Of a stretch of 29,735 nucleotides of DNA, positions 12,569 through 22,366 are shown piece after piece. A program made the translations under genes and the position numbers. Source of the stretch: a virus. Within the stretch, counting starts at the first letter, position 1; each line of letters opens with the position of its first letter. Below the pieces are notes generated by a model. It did not search any database. It had not been told where the DNA came from and saw only the letters and a program-made list of their open reading frames with translations. The stretch spans positions 1 to 29,735 of IMG/VR virus record IMGVR_UViG_3300042546_000064; one strand, given 5' to 3'.

Positions 12569-13810
12569 TTACATATTAGTAATATAACCCCCTGCCAAAT
12601 AAGCACTATCGCTAGCATTTGCAAGTGTTACAGATACATATAAATATTGATTTACCGTCCTATCTATTGCTATGACAGAAGCATCTACACTTGTTGCCAC
12701 TAAATCTGAAACTAACGTTGTTGATGTTGCTGTTATTATTAAGTTACCGCCATTATACTGGGGGTTTCTCATCATAGGTAACCACCTATTCCCTGCTGTA
12801 CCTACAAAAGTAGCTATCCTATCTGTTGTGCCAATTGGCATTGTTGCAGAAGTTGATAATTTAAGCGTAACCGTACAAGTTGATAATCCTCCAATTTTAA
12901 CGATTGGTGCAAAGAATTTTAATTGGTCTATTGTTTTTATTGAATTTGCTGGAATCATTAAAACTCCCACTTGTGTTTCACTTGTTGTTGCTGTCACTAC
13001 AGATGAAGGTGTGAAATCTAATCTAAAAAAGTTCAAGGTACTACCATCTGCCATCAAGAATTGACTAGATGTTCCACCAGTCTTGACCAATGTAGTAGCC
13101 TCTAATGTGCCAATGATTGTAGCAGCGTTACCACTACCTGATGTCTTATTGACTTTCAGTCCTTCATTAGCACCACCCTTAGTTATTAACAATCCTATAC
13201 CACTACCGCTTGTGTGATTAGCTGTAAGAGTATCTGTACTCCCATTGTGGTTAAATGTACCTTTACCAGCATCTAAATGAAACGTGCCTAAGTTTACATT
13301 TGCAGTAGCACCAGTGTAAGGAACAAATCCACTAACACTTGGTATATCAGCTGTAGTAGCTATAGTGTAGCTCCCAGTAGTTTTGTTAGGAAATTCTAGA
13401 GTGACATTGTTAGGTGAAGTGATATTTGTAGCTTTAAATTTACCAATAGAACCACCACCTCTAACAAATTCGATGTTATTACCAAATAAAAAAAGCTGTT
13501 CTCCAGTTGAATTGGTGCCTAACTCAAGGCAATTAGTAGATAAAACTGAATAATTATCTGGGCTTGAAATATCATCAAATGCCACAAATGAGCTTGTAGT
13601 GATAATTCCATTAGTAGTGTCATTTCCTATATCAGTAACTTGCTGTAAATTCTGACTACCACCACCGCCACCAGCATTGATAATCTCTTGACCAGTTATT
13701 GACTTAGTGATGTAGCCAGTGCCACTCAACTCACTAATCTCTAATAAATCTGTAGCTTGTAAGTTAGCTCCCTTAGGAGTCATCTGTGATATCTTCTGTC
13801 TACGTGCCAT
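12569..13810 (-). CDS. Tail fibre / receptor-binding protein candidate
   Basis: A 413-residue protein. The N-terminal 45 residues (KISQMTPKGANLQATDLLEISE) are the virion-anchoring segment typical of Bacteroidota phage fibres, followed by a GGGGG hinge (about 46-50), Thr/Ser/Asn/Gly-rich beta repeats (110-260, with VPYTGATANVNLGTFHLDAGKG, a pattern of fibre shafts) and a distinct C-terminal beta domain (270-413) that could bind the host surface. The late promoter element fills the 12-base gap before the ATG exactly. The C-terminus is the likeliest host-range determinant. Confidence 0.7.
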   Translation of the reverse strand: MARRQKISQMTPKGANLQATDLLEISELSGTGYITKSITGQEIINAGGGGGSQNLQQVTDIGNDTTNGIITTSSFVAFDDISSPDNYSVLSTNCLELGTNSTGEQLFLFGNNIEFVRGGGSIGKFKATNITSPNNVTLEFPNKTTGSYTIATTADIPSVSGFVPYTGATANVNLGTFHLDAGKGTFNHNGSTDTLTANHTSGSGIGLLITKGGANEGLKVNKTSGSGNAATIIGTLEATTLVKTGGTSSQFLMADGSTLNFFRLDFTPSSVVTATTSETQVGVLMIPANSIKTIDQLKFFAPIVKIGGLSTCTVTLKLSTSATMPIGTTDRIATFVGTAGNRWLPMMRNPQYNGGNLIITATSTTLVSDLVATSVDASVIAIDRTVNQYLYVSVTLANASDSAYLAGGYITNM

Positions 13811-13840
13811 AACTATATTGTATCAACCAGGTAAATTAGT
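13811..13840 (-). promoter_or_regulatory. Late promoter element TACAATATAGTT (tail-fibre unit)
   Basis: Core at 13822-13811, one base different from the others (GTT for GGT). It occupies precisely the gap between the TGA at 13825-13823 and the ATG at 13810. The upstream ACTAAT box lies inside the preceding gene. Confidence 0.55.
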
Positions 13841-14275
13841 TATTAAAGGCACTTGACAATTAGTCCAGTTGCTGATGTCAACATCTAAGGTCATTACCCA
13901 TCCAGCAGCATAGTCTAGTAGTTGGTTATTCAATGGAGTGATTGAAGGTGAGCCAACGATATCAAAGCTATAATCATTACTAAAATTAAAATAATTGATT
14001 AAGTCTACCAATATCTGATGACAGTCTGAAAGTATCACAGTGATGTTAGCTCTATCCTTTTGGATAATATCTAAGCAATAAACCTCTAAGCTGATAGTGT
14101 TCACATCCATTGTAGTAGATGCCACAATTGGAGTGATAAAAACTAAAGGATACCTCTCATCCTTAGTGGCAAAGTTAGGTAACTGCTCATTAAAGTCACT
14201 ACCTAATTTCTTTACTTGTAGGTGATCGTTGTAAAATGCTTCAATCTTGTTTATTAGGGCCTGATAACTTGTCAT
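13823..14275 (-). CDS. Tail protein, possible tail terminator
   Basis: 150 residues, beginning MTSYQALINKIEAFYNDH with a conserved-looking core: LPNFATKDERYPLVFITPIV, then ISLEVYCLDIIQKDRANI, and an end GWVMTLDVDISNWTNC. The size and beta-alpha-beta layout suit a tail-completion or terminator protein, and the gene follows the tape measure with an ATGA overlap. I know similar proteins in flavobacterial phages only as structural hypotheticals. Confidence 0.5.
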   Translation of the reverse strand: MTSYQALINKIEAFYNDHLQVKKLGSDFNEQLPNFATKDERYPLVFITPIVASTTMDVNTISLEVYCLDIIQKDRANITVILSDCHQILVDLINYFNFSNDYSFDIVGSPSITPLNNQLLDYAAGWVMTLDVDISNWTNCQVPLITNLPG

Positions 14276-16851
14276 AATTCAGCGTTTCTTTGGATTCGTT
14301 TAACTCTATTCTGTGTGCTTGTCATTTCTGTTTCACTAACTACAGCTGTGACTGTGAAGTTAGGTGTTGATTGGTCATTGCTATTGCCATTGTTGCCTAC
14401 ATTGTTAGCATTATTACTATTGCCAAATAAGTTAGGTGTTGCCATCTGACCAATGTTAGACTGTGTAGTGTTACCACTCACTGGTGTAGGAGCATTACCA
14501 CCCCCCTCAAAAGATGTGGATGAGATAGCTGAGATAGATGCTGCAGTTGCTGCTATGGATGCCGCTATTCTTATCCCTGATGCAATACCTAGAGTGAAGT
14601 CAGGTACTGATAAGATTGCTAAGATAGCTTGTGCTCCATTGATTGCAGCCATTGCTAGATTCATTTTCTTTTGTTGCTCAAATTGTTGCTTAAGTATAGC
14701 CTCTTCTTGCTTACTACCTTTCTCAACATTTTTCAACTTATTTCTAGTACTAATTTCTTGTACATTGGTGATAGCTCCTAGTGCTTGCTTAGTAGTCTCA
14801 AAGCCTTCATTGATATTCTTTAAAGTCTTAGCTTGAGCAGCCTCTTCTATCTCTTCAATCTTTTTAGCTGTAGCCTCTTCTGCTGTTATTTTAGCTTGTC
14901 TAAACTTCTCTCTAATAGCTTCCTTCTCAGTCTCTGATAGATTCAAGTTATTAAGCTCTGCTAATTTCTGTGCATCTAGTACAGCCAATTGTTTAGCTAA
15001 GAATTCATTATTAAGTCTTATCTCCTCGTCTTTATTGCCTTTAAATCTTTCAAGCTCAAAGGCTGCTAATGATAGAGCTGTCTCAATTCTTAACTTCTCA
15101 GCATCAATTAATTTCTTTGTCTTCTCAAAAGCTAAATCAGTCTTAGCCTTCTCAACTACACCCAAGTCAACTGCTAACTGGTCATTGATATTTTTAATCT
15201 CAATAGCTGTTAAGCCTTCTGTTTGTAGCTTAACCTTAGCCTCAGCTTCAAGTAGTTTAATCTTAGCATCTAATTTAGCCTCATCTGTACTAGCTGTTAA
15301 TAAGTCATTCTGTGCCTTAGCTAGATTCTCTTTATTGGTTGCATCAGTTACCTTCTTATTGTAGTCTTCTTGTAGTTTCTCTTGTTGTTTAAGTGTCTCA
15401 GCTCTGATGATTGTCAATTGGTCCTGACTAAGTTTAAATGCCTTAGCATTCTTAGCCATGTAGTCTACCTCTACCTGGAGTGCTTTCACCTCAGCATCTA
15501 CTCTTGACTGAGTACCCTCTTCTGTAGCTAATATCAATACCTTGTTTGAGTCCTTAGTAGCTTTTAATTTCTGCTCAAGTGACTTAACATAATTTTCATA
15601 GTTAGCCTTCTGTCTGTCAGCATTCTCTTTGCGTTCCTTCTCAGCTGTCTTCTTAGCCTCATCAGCAACTCTAGTATCAATCTTAGTAGCTTCATTAGCA
15701 TAGAATGCTATGGTGTTTAACTTAGCTTCTTCAAATCCTTTAGTAGATTGACCTAATACCTTAGCATTTCTAATCAAGATGTTAAGCTCTTTTATCTCTT
15801 TCTCTTTGTCAAGTTTAAGTTGTGCCTTAGCTCTTTCATTCTCATCAGTCATCAATCTCATTCTTGACTTGATAAGTAAGTCATTCTGTCTCTGATTGAT
15901 TTCAATGATAGCCTTAGCTCTAGCTCTTTCGTTCTCCTCTATTGCTTGATTGTTCTTTTTATACTCATCCTTGAGCTTCTCTCTATCCTTAATCTGCTCT
16001 TCTGTAAGCTCACCACCAGCATCTTCTATAGCTTGTAATGATTGGAGCTGTGCCTCAAGTGATGCCTGGTTGTTCTGTAGTCTCTGCTCTTCAATATCAA
16101 ATGATGACTTAGATGTGTCAATCTGTACACCGGTCAACTCCTCCATCATTGCTATCTCTTCTCTGCTCATTGTAGCAGTCATCTCAGCCACTTTCTTTCT
16201 ATTGGCAAAGGTTTCATTCATTGCCTCTCTCTTAGCCTCCTCAGTCTTCTTAACTACCTCAGCATTCTCTTCGGCTGCAAAACTTGTGAAACCTAACATA
16301 TCAGTCAAAGCCTTAAATCCATCAATGATTAGATTTATAGGAGCCATCAATGCCTTAAGTACAGCATCAAGTACACCAAAGTATTTAAGGACCATCACAA
16401 CTGCTGCAACTATAGCCACAATAGCAGCCACTAGTAAGAATATAGGATTAGCTAAGATTGTGATTCCTAACTTAACAAATGCTCCACCCATTGTCTTTAT
16501 GACACCAGTGAAGGCTTTGAAACCAGCTGATATCTCTTTTGGATTCACGTTACCTAGTGCACTGGCAAATACCTTAGCTTTTTGTTGTGCCTCTTCAAAA
16601 TCTAATGATAGTAATGAGTCTTTTATACCACCTAATGAGTTGCTGACTTGTTCAAACTTAGAGCCAGTAGCAAAGTTATTCACAGCTTCATTTGCATCTG
16701 ATAGCTTATCTTTCAGCTCACCAGCTCTTTGTGATAACTTGGCAATTGTTTCAGGATCGGTTGCATCAGCAATAGCACCCTTTAACTCTCTAAGTTCAGC
16801 TTTTATGGCACCTATGCCAGTTATCTTTAATGGTATTTCAACTTCATTCAT
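14272..16851 (-). CDS. Tape measure protein
   Basis: 859 residues. It starts with a helical bundle (ELRELKGAIADATDPETIAKL), has hydrophobic spans at about 125-175 (ILANPIFLLVAAIVAIVAAVV), then a long charged coiled-coil stretch of K/E/A-rich helices (about 210-700), a second hydrophobic part near 755-800 (IASGIRIAASIAATAASISAIS) and a disordered Asn/Gly-rich end. That is the tape measure layout. By the family rule of about 1.5 angstrom per residue the tail would be near 130 nm (inference), a siphovirus. Overlaps the upstream gene by 8 nt. Confidence 0.9.
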   Translation of the reverse strand: MNEVEIPLKITGIGAIKAELRELKGAIADATDPETIAKLSQRAGELKDKLSDANEAVNNFATGSKFEQVSNSLGGIKDSLLSLDFEEAQQKAKVFASALGNVNPKEISAGFKAFTGVIKTMGGAFVKLGITILANPIFLLVAAIVAIVAAVVMVLKYFGVLDAVLKALMAPINLIIDGFKALTDMLGFTSFAAEENAEVVKKTEEAKREAMNETFANRKKVAEMTATMSREEIAMMEELTGVQIDTSKSSFDIEEQRLQNNQASLEAQLQSLQAIEDAGGELTEEQIKDREKLKDEYKKNNQAIEENERARAKAIIEINQRQNDLLIKSRMRLMTDENERAKAQLKLDKEKEIKELNILIRNAKVLGQSTKGFEEAKLNTIAFYANEATKIDTRVADEAKKTAEKERKENADRQKANYENYVKSLEQKLKATKDSNKVLILATEEGTQSRVDAEVKALQVEVDYMAKNAKAFKLSQDQLTIIRAETLKQQEKLQEDYNKKVTDATNKENLAKAQNDLLTASTDEAKLDAKIKLLEAEAKVKLQTEGLTAIEIKNINDQLAVDLGVVEKAKTDLAFEKTKKLIDAEKLRIETALSLAAFELERFKGNKDEEIRLNNEFLAKQLAVLDAQKLAELNNLNLSETEKEAIREKFRQAKITAEEATAKKIEEIEEAAQAKTLKNINEGFETTKQALGAITNVQEISTRNKLKNVEKGSKQEEAILKQQFEQQKKMNLAMAAINGAQAILAILSVPDFTLGIASGIRIAASIAATAASISAISSTSFEGGGNAPTPVSGNTTQSNIGQMATPNLFGNSNNANNVGNNGNSNDQSTPNFTVTAVVSETEMTSTQNRVKRIQRNAEL

Positions 16852-19645
16852 AAACTCTAATTTCTATTGATGTGTTAACAAGCATATTGTCTGATGATGT
16901 AAAATTATCATAAGTATACAAAGTGATTGTATCCTCATCAAACCTTCTAGCAATTACTGTAGCAAAGTCACCAGTTCCAGCACTAACATCAGCTGAGCCA
17001 GTCACTATAAATGTCTTATCTAGTGTGAAGGAATCAATCAATTCTAGCTTATAGACACCAGTAGAAGTCCTTGAAAATGTAGGTATCTCACTAAATGTAT
17101 TCTCTAAGATAATTGCTGTAGGAGCACTAGTTCCTGATTGATTAAGCAAGGCTACATATTTCTTAAATGGTGCAACCACAGCTCCATTGATAGTGCCAGT
17201 GACTGTCAGGTTGTTTATAACCATACCATCATCACTCAATGTCTGACCATCACCTACTATGATTCCTTTTGTACCAGCTGTGACCACATTCCCCTTACCA
17301 AAGACTTGAGCATTCGCACCAGGTAAGATGACATTGTTGTTAAAAGTATTTCTACCTACCAATGCATCTACACCTACTCCTATCATGATGTCACCAAATG
17401 GTCTACCTAAGCCAGTCTTAAATGGAGCAAGGTCTATCTCAGTGTCAATGCTGATTAGCTCTACCTTAGTGAGCTGTCTTTGATTGCCATTATAATCTTG
17501 AATTTTGTTGATATTCCACCAGGAGTTATCAATATAAATCTTATCATTCAGCTTAAGTGATTGGATGTCTAGCTCAGTCAAGTCAAAGTAAGCTATCAAC
17601 ATTTTTCCTACATTAATCTGATTGACTGTCCTTCTCCAGTATAGATTGTATAGGTTGTTAGATGTCAGTGATATTGGCTCATAGAAGTAAAAGTCATTAG
17701 TGCCAAAGTTGATATCAAAGCTAGGAGTCAAAGCATTGTCAAAGTGTCCCAACATTGGATAGTCAGTCAAGCCAAATTCACCAGTTGTGCCAAAGTCTAA
17801 GATGTCAAATGGCTGACATGACTGCAAGCCACCATCATACAAGATGCGAATGTTAGTGTTAGGTGATGCTCCAATTATAGCTGGTACATAAGCTCCAAAT
17901 GATGTCAAGTATACTGGTGTTGGTGAGAATATCAACTCCTGAGTAGATACATCCTTCACGTATTCATTGTCAAAAGTATACTCTATCTGACCATAAATCT
18001 CGCTAGTAGCTTGAGTGTACATTGTGTTGAACTCATCAGTGTCAGGTGCATAAGTTAGCTTGAGCTTCTTATTAGTCAAGTCAGGAAGAAATATCAATTG
18101 TTGGTCCTTATCCTTAGCTAACTTTCTACTCCAATCCTTTTCAACTCCTGAGTCATAGTACTCATCTCTGTGTCTTAAGATTAGATTGTAAGGATTGTTA
18201 ACATCTTGCTCAACATACAAGTTGTACATCTGTAGGATAGACTTAATAAAGTCTGACTGTTTTATCTCTTTTGGTACGTATTGATTGATGTTAAGTGTAC
18301 TACCAATGACTTGTACATTGTTACTTGGTAGAATAACCATGTTGATTGATATCAAGTCAAGGACCACGTTGACTGGTGCTAATGTCGTTCCACTAAAAGT
18401 ATACCACAATGTATTATAAGGTAATTGTGTATCATCAGTATAACTGTATACAGGATAAATTTCAACACCTATCTCAAGAATTTGAATATCAGATGCATTA
18501 ATTCCAAAAATAACACCATTGACCACAGCTGGAATAGTCAAGGTGTCTGAGAATGATAAGATAGTAGTATTGCCATTAGGTAGTGGTGAGCCAGTAAAAT
18601 AATTAACAATAACACTTGATCCATAAACAATAATAGCATTAGTGTTACCAGCTACTTGTACTCTAGCATATACTCTATATTTTTTATATCCAAAATCTAA
18701 GAAAGTTCCTGGCGTTCTCAATCTAGCATTACCTCCACTTGTATTCTCTAATGTTATAGTTCCACCAATTGTTAAACCATAGGAGTAATTTTCGCCAGCT
18801 AAGGCATTAGTGCTAAATGGTGTTGAATATTCACCAGTAGTGGGGTTAAAGATATTCTGTGTATCTGTAAGCTCTGACCATCCTGAGTCTATAAGCTCCT
18901 CAAATGTATTGTTATAGCCAGTAGGTTGAACATAGCTTGTGGTCCATGTGTTGGTAGCCTCTACTCTATAGTCTTCATAATCTTGATTATTCTTGTCACC
19001 ATTGTAAGGAATCAACAACTTATCAAAGTGAGCTGAGTTTAACTCATTCCATGTGTATGTAAATCCAGCTACAGCAAAGATTCTATCCCAATATGTCTTA
19101 GCATAGATTGCTGGCTTGAAGTCATTAGCATTGAAGTCATTGTTAATGATATACGGCATCACATATTTGTAGCCATCTAGCACAGTGTTACTGAATGACG
19201 CTGCAATATTAGTAGAGCTAAACACATGATCTAAGTCAGAGAAGTCTAAGTCAGTCAAGTTCGCATTTGTGATGGCTGTGAAAAACTCAGCTCTGCTATC
19301 CTTGATTAGTACTTCATAGCTTACCTCATCCTCATACCTATTGTTACTCTGTACCTTGTTGACTGATACCAGTTGCAATAGTGCCTCATCTAAGATTGGT
19401 ACACCATTCTGAATGACTTGACACTTTGTTAAGGTGTTTAGATTGAATGTACCAGCTTCTATGTTGACATCATAGTAGTGGCCTAGTAGCTCGTTGTTGT
19501 TCTTAGTACCAGCAAGAGTAACAGTCTTTGAGAATGTACCCTTTCTAGAAGACAAGTCTCTTATGTCACCAATACTGAAAGTGATAGGTAGTGCAAGATT
19601 CTCAGATACATCAAGCACTCCATTAGGTAGAACTATTTTAACCAT
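16844..19645 (-). CDS. Large tail-tip / baseplate protein
   Basis: 933 residues. N-terminal segment ALPITFSIGDIRDLSSRKGTFSKTVTLAGTKNN (about 18-50) is highly typical of a large tail-tip protein of Bacteroidota phages. It continues with beta-rich domains, a region near 470-500 (IKQSDFIKSILQMYNLYVEQDV) resembling tail-hub structure, and a C-terminal repeat-rich fold (GVDALVGRNTFNNN, GANAQVFGKGNVVTAG; about 745-800). It probably closes the distal tail and carries receptor-facing parts. It lies between the 497-residue tail protein and the tape measure with 8-nt overlaps at both ends. Confidence 0.7.
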   Translation of the reverse strand: MVKIVLPNGVLDVSENLALPITFSIGDIRDLSSRKGTFSKTVTLAGTKNNNELLGHYYDVNIEAGTFNLNTLTKCQVIQNGVPILDEALLQLVSVNKVQSNNRYEDEVSYEVLIKDSRAEFFTAITNANLTDLDFSDLDHVFSSTNIAASFSNTVLDGYKYVMPYIINNDFNANDFKPAIYAKTYWDRIFAVAGFTYTWNELNSAHFDKLLIPYNGDKNNQDYEDYRVEATNTWTTSYVQPTGYNNTFEELIDSGWSELTDTQNIFNPTTGEYSTPFSTNALAGENYSYGLTIGGTITLENTSGGNARLRTPGTFLDFGYKKYRVYARVQVAGNTNAIIVYGSSVIVNYFTGSPLPNGNTTILSFSDTLTIPAVVNGVIFGINASDIQILEIGVEIYPVYSYTDDTQLPYNTLWYTFSGTTLAPVNVVLDLISINMVILPSNNVQVIGSTLNINQYVPKEIKQSDFIKSILQMYNLYVEQDVNNPYNLILRHRDEYYDSGVEKDWSRKLAKDKDQQLIFLPDLTNKKLKLTYAPDTDEFNTMYTQATSEIYGQIEYTFDNEYVKDVSTQELIFSPTPVYLTSFGAYVPAIIGASPNTNIRILYDGGLQSCQPFDILDFGTTGEFGLTDYPMLGHFDNALTPSFDINFGTNDFYFYEPISLTSNNLYNLYWRRTVNQINVGKMLIAYFDLTELDIQSLKLNDKIYIDNSWWNINKIQDYNGNQRQLTKVELISIDTEIDLAPFKTGLGRPFGDIMIGVGVDALVGRNTFNNNVILPGANAQVFGKGNVVTAGTKGIIVGDGQTLSDDGMVINNLTVTGTINGAVVAPFKKYVALLNQSGTSAPTAIILENTFSEIPTFSRTSTGVYKLELIDSFTLDKTFIVTGSADVSAGTGDFATVIARRFDEDTITLYTYDNFTSSDNMLVNTSIEIRVYE

Positions 19646-21131
19646 TGATTATGTCGTTATTACCTATCCTAACTTGAATAGATTGCTTGATTAGATTCTT
19701 ATTTCTTTGCTTGTAAACTTCAAAGGTGTTAGTAGTGACATTACAGCTAACATACTCAGTGCTCTCAGGAACGTGAATAACACAGCCATCCTCATCAAAT
19801 AGTACAGCTCCATCCTCTGTGATGTGATAAAGTACATTCTTGATGTATGTCTGTGGTGATGTTAGCAACTGTTGAAAATACTCTCCCTCAGCTTCTGTCA
19901 TGTAATTGGTAGATAAGTCATAGAGCTTAGTTACCTCAGTGTTTATGTTGACTGTACCTTGTTCATAACTTTTATACTGCCACTGGCCATCTACTACACT
20001 ACCAGGTACATCTTGATTATAAGTCTGTCTAGTGATGTTGCCTCTTTCATAAGCCTTAAGCTGGAAAGCAAAGCTACTCCATGAGCCTAATCTATCTAAG
20101 AACACAATGTGACTCTCTGAGATTAACATCCTTCTATCTATGTTCACCTTATACTTGATTGACTTTTGAGTCTGTGGAGAACCATCAACATACCATACCT
20201 CATAGCTTTTAGTGTCATTCTTTACTAATGGAGCTGTGCCACTAATCAATGTCAATAATCCATAGTTATTAGGACCAACTGCTACACCTTTGATAGTCTG
20301 ACTACCAGCTACTACCTTAGAGAATAAATCTCCATTATCATTCTGAAAGTATACCTTACCACTTGGTGCAACTCCAAAGCCTCTCATGTTAAGCCATAAA
20401 TCTTGACCAGGTGTTGAGCTAAATTCTTGAGGCTGGTCTGTTAGCCATTCCTTAGTAGTACCGTCAAGCTCATAGTCAGTCTCATCCCAGTAAGGAAACT
20501 CAAGCCATGAGTATACGCCATTAAACACAAATTTATCAAGTGTTGACTCTATGTCTAAGTCAATAGTCTTTCTCTTATCAGCATACTCAACAACTCCATT
20601 GATAGTAGCATCTGTGACTCCTGACCATAGAGCATTGATTGTGAAGTTAGTGGTGCCAGTGATAGCTATCACAGTGTGCAACCCTTCAACACCAGGATTC
20701 GCAACTCCACCATCAGCTTGAGTGATATTCACCTGGTCACCTACTTGAAATGGGTGTGTAGCTGTGATGCGAACATTGCCACTATTATCAGTCAGAGATG
20801 CTGTATAACTCATATCAAAGATATACTCCTCCCCAAATTTAACATCATAGCCAAAGTAACTATTAGACGCATCATAGAAAGTAGTGATTGAAGGATTGAA
20901 GTCAAAGCTCACTGAGTTGCTTAATAACTTAGATAGGTCTTGCTCACCATAGCCAGTGCCAAATGTAGGTAGTGCTTTGTAGTATCCTATCCTATCATTC
21001 GTAACTGAGTCAAACACCTCAAAGATGTATCTGAAGCCTGACTTATTCTTGTTAGTAGAGTCAATAATAAACTTGCACTCATTATAAGCTGGAGTGAAAT
21101 CTTGAGGCTGTGCTATGATTGTTTGTGCCAT
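19638..21131 (-). CDS. Tail structural protein, possible distal tail protein
   Basis: 497 residues, starting MAQTIIAQPQDFTPAYN. An N-terminal beta region (10-75: KSGFRYIFEVFDSVTNDRIGYYKALPT) precedes an inserted Ig-like or carbohydrate-binding stretch (115-185: VRITATHPFQVGDQVNITQ, with TNFTINALWSG), then a long beta domain to the end. Paired with the 933-residue protein, it may act as a distal tail component. Late promoter element directly before the ATG. Not a named family to me. Confidence 0.65.
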   Translation of the reverse strand: MAQTIIAQPQDFTPAYNECKFIIDSTNKNKSGFRYIFEVFDSVTNDRIGYYKALPTFGTGYGEQDLSKLLSNSVSFDFNPSITTFYDASNSYFGYDVKFGEEYIFDMSYTASLTDNSGNVRITATHPFQVGDQVNITQADGGVANPGVEGLHTVIAITGTTNFTINALWSGVTDATINGVVEYADKRKTIDLDIESTLDKFVFNGVYSWLEFPYWDETDYELDGTTKEWLTDQPQEFSSTPGQDLWLNMRGFGVAPSGKVYFQNDNGDLFSKVVAGSQTIKGVAVGPNNYGLLTLISGTAPLVKNDTKSYEVWYVDGSPQTQKSIKYKVNIDRRMLISESHIVFLDRLGSWSSFAFQLKAYERGNITRQTYNQDVPGSVVDGQWQYKSYEQGTVNINTEVTKLYDLSTNYMTEAEGEYFQQLLTSPQTYIKNVLYHITEDGAVLFDEDGCVIHVPESTEYVSCNVTTNTFEVYKQRNKNLIKQSIQVRIGNNDIING

Positions 21132-21161
21132 ACCTATATTGTATTTTTATTAGAATTCAAT
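21132..21161 (-). promoter_or_regulatory. Late promoter element TACAATATAGGT (tail unit)
   Basis: Core TACAATATAGGT at 21143-21132 directly abuts the ATG at 21131, in the 29-base gap after the terminase stop. Upstream box ATTGAA begins 18 bases before the core. Confidence 0.65.
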
Positions 21162-22312
21162 TAGAAGGATAGATAGCTGTCATCTGTGTAGTATTCCTTC
21201 TTGATGTATGTTGCAGCGTATCTGATAGCATCCATAGCATCATCCCAAAGTTTGACTGGCTCATCTGTTATTGTGTCACCTATTTTTTTCCACTTGTAAT
21301 TCTCATACTCTTTCTTGATTGCTGGATGGTCCTCACAGAATACACCAAAGGTCTTAATGTTATCTATCCCTTGCTTGACTACCTTGTTAGCATTCTCAAT
21401 GTAATAACCAGCTCTATCAATTTCAGCTATAGTCTCAGGCCTTGAGTAGTCAGCTAGTATATTGATGCTCTTCTCAATTCCTAACTGGTCCATTCTAGCG
21501 ATTAGGTCAGTAGTAGTCAAATAGCTCTCATAGATGACTGGCTCAATGTAGATGTCTTTGTCTCTCCAATAGACTCTGACCAATGCTGTAGGGTGATTAT
21601 AACCAAAGTCAAGCCCATATACATAGTCAGTGAACTTAGAAGGTCTATGCTTGACAAATGACCAATTGCTGTAGATGTTGCTCTTAGAGATAGCTTTCTC
21701 ACCTAGTGCATAAATCTGATATTGTGCCTCATCTGTCCGCTTCAAGTCTTCTATCTGTCTCTTAATGCTCTCAGGTAGGAAGGGATTGTCCTTGTAAGTT
21801 GACTTGATTAGGATTGACTCCTCAACTGGTAACTCATAAAGCCACGAATTGCTCTCAGATGGATTGTAGTCAAAGATTAGCTTTCCCTCTGTTCTCATGT
21901 TGAGCTGAGTGAAGTCATCATAGTACAACTCATTAGCTTCATTGCACCAGGCAAGGTCTCTCTTTCTACCTCTTATCTTTTGCTCATCATCAACTGAGAA
22001 AAATTCAACTATAGAGCCATTGCTAAATGTGTAGATGTGTTCAGACTTATTATGTCTAGCCACGTCATAAATTTCTAAGCTCTTCATGATCTCTAAGAAG
22101 TCTCTCATCACTGTAGCTCTCAATGCTGGGAAAGTTTTGCGAATGATTGATACTACCTTGTTAGGATTCTGTAAGCAATAGACTATTATCAGCTGACATA
22201 GTGAGTAGGTCTTACTTGACCTTGAGCCACCCTCATTGATTATAAACCTATGACTTGAGTCATTTAGTGCCTCGTGATTCTTTTGGAATATTACAGTTGA
22301 ATTTAGCTCCAT
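21161..22312 (-). CDS. terL: Terminase large subunit (PBSX/Terminase_3 type)
   Basis: 383 residues from ATG 22312 (a TTG lies six bases upstream). It carries the ATPase motor: Walker A GGSRSSKT (28-35) and Walker B DLAWCNEAN (119-127, E125). The RNase H-like nuclease shows YGLDFG (D235), ILADYSRPE (D288) and LWDDAMDAIRYAA (D357-D361). It packages DNA into the prohead and cuts it. The PBSX-like class is often associated with headful packaging, which agrees with a circular assembly; that is inference. It is 48 bases downstream of the small subunit. Confidence 0.95.
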   Translation of the reverse strand: MELNSTVIFQKNHEALNDSSHRFIINEGGSRSSKTYSLCQLIIVYCLQNPNKVVSIIRKTFPALRATVMRDFLEIMKSLEIYDVARHNKSEHIYTFSNGSIVEFFSVDDEQKIRGRKRDLAWCNEANELYYDDFTQLNMRTEGKLIFDYNPSESNSWLYELPVEESILIKSTYKDNPFLPESIKRQIEDLKRTDEAQYQIYALGEKAISKSNIYSNWSFVKHRPSKFTDYVYGLDFGYNHPTALVRVYWRDKDIYIEPVIYESYLTTTDLIARMDQLGIEKSINILADYSRPETIAEIDRAGYYIENANKVVKQGIDNIKTFGVFCEDHPAIKKEYENYKWKKIGDTITDEPVKLWDDAMDAIRYAATYIKKEYYTDDSYLSF

Positions 22313-22366
22313 AGACAAATCATACCACTATTAGTAGTATATATATTAATTTTATTTATAGATATA

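Noticed and set aside
15950-16870. Long plus-strand ORF of 306 codons antisense to the tape measure gene
   Set aside because: Serine/alanine-rich shadow of the helical tape measure codons; no start signal or protein pattern.
22313-22366. Promoter in the gap between terminase subunits
   Set aside because: The gap is A/T-rich with a short palindrome but holds neither a TAnnTTTG box with TTG nor the late element.
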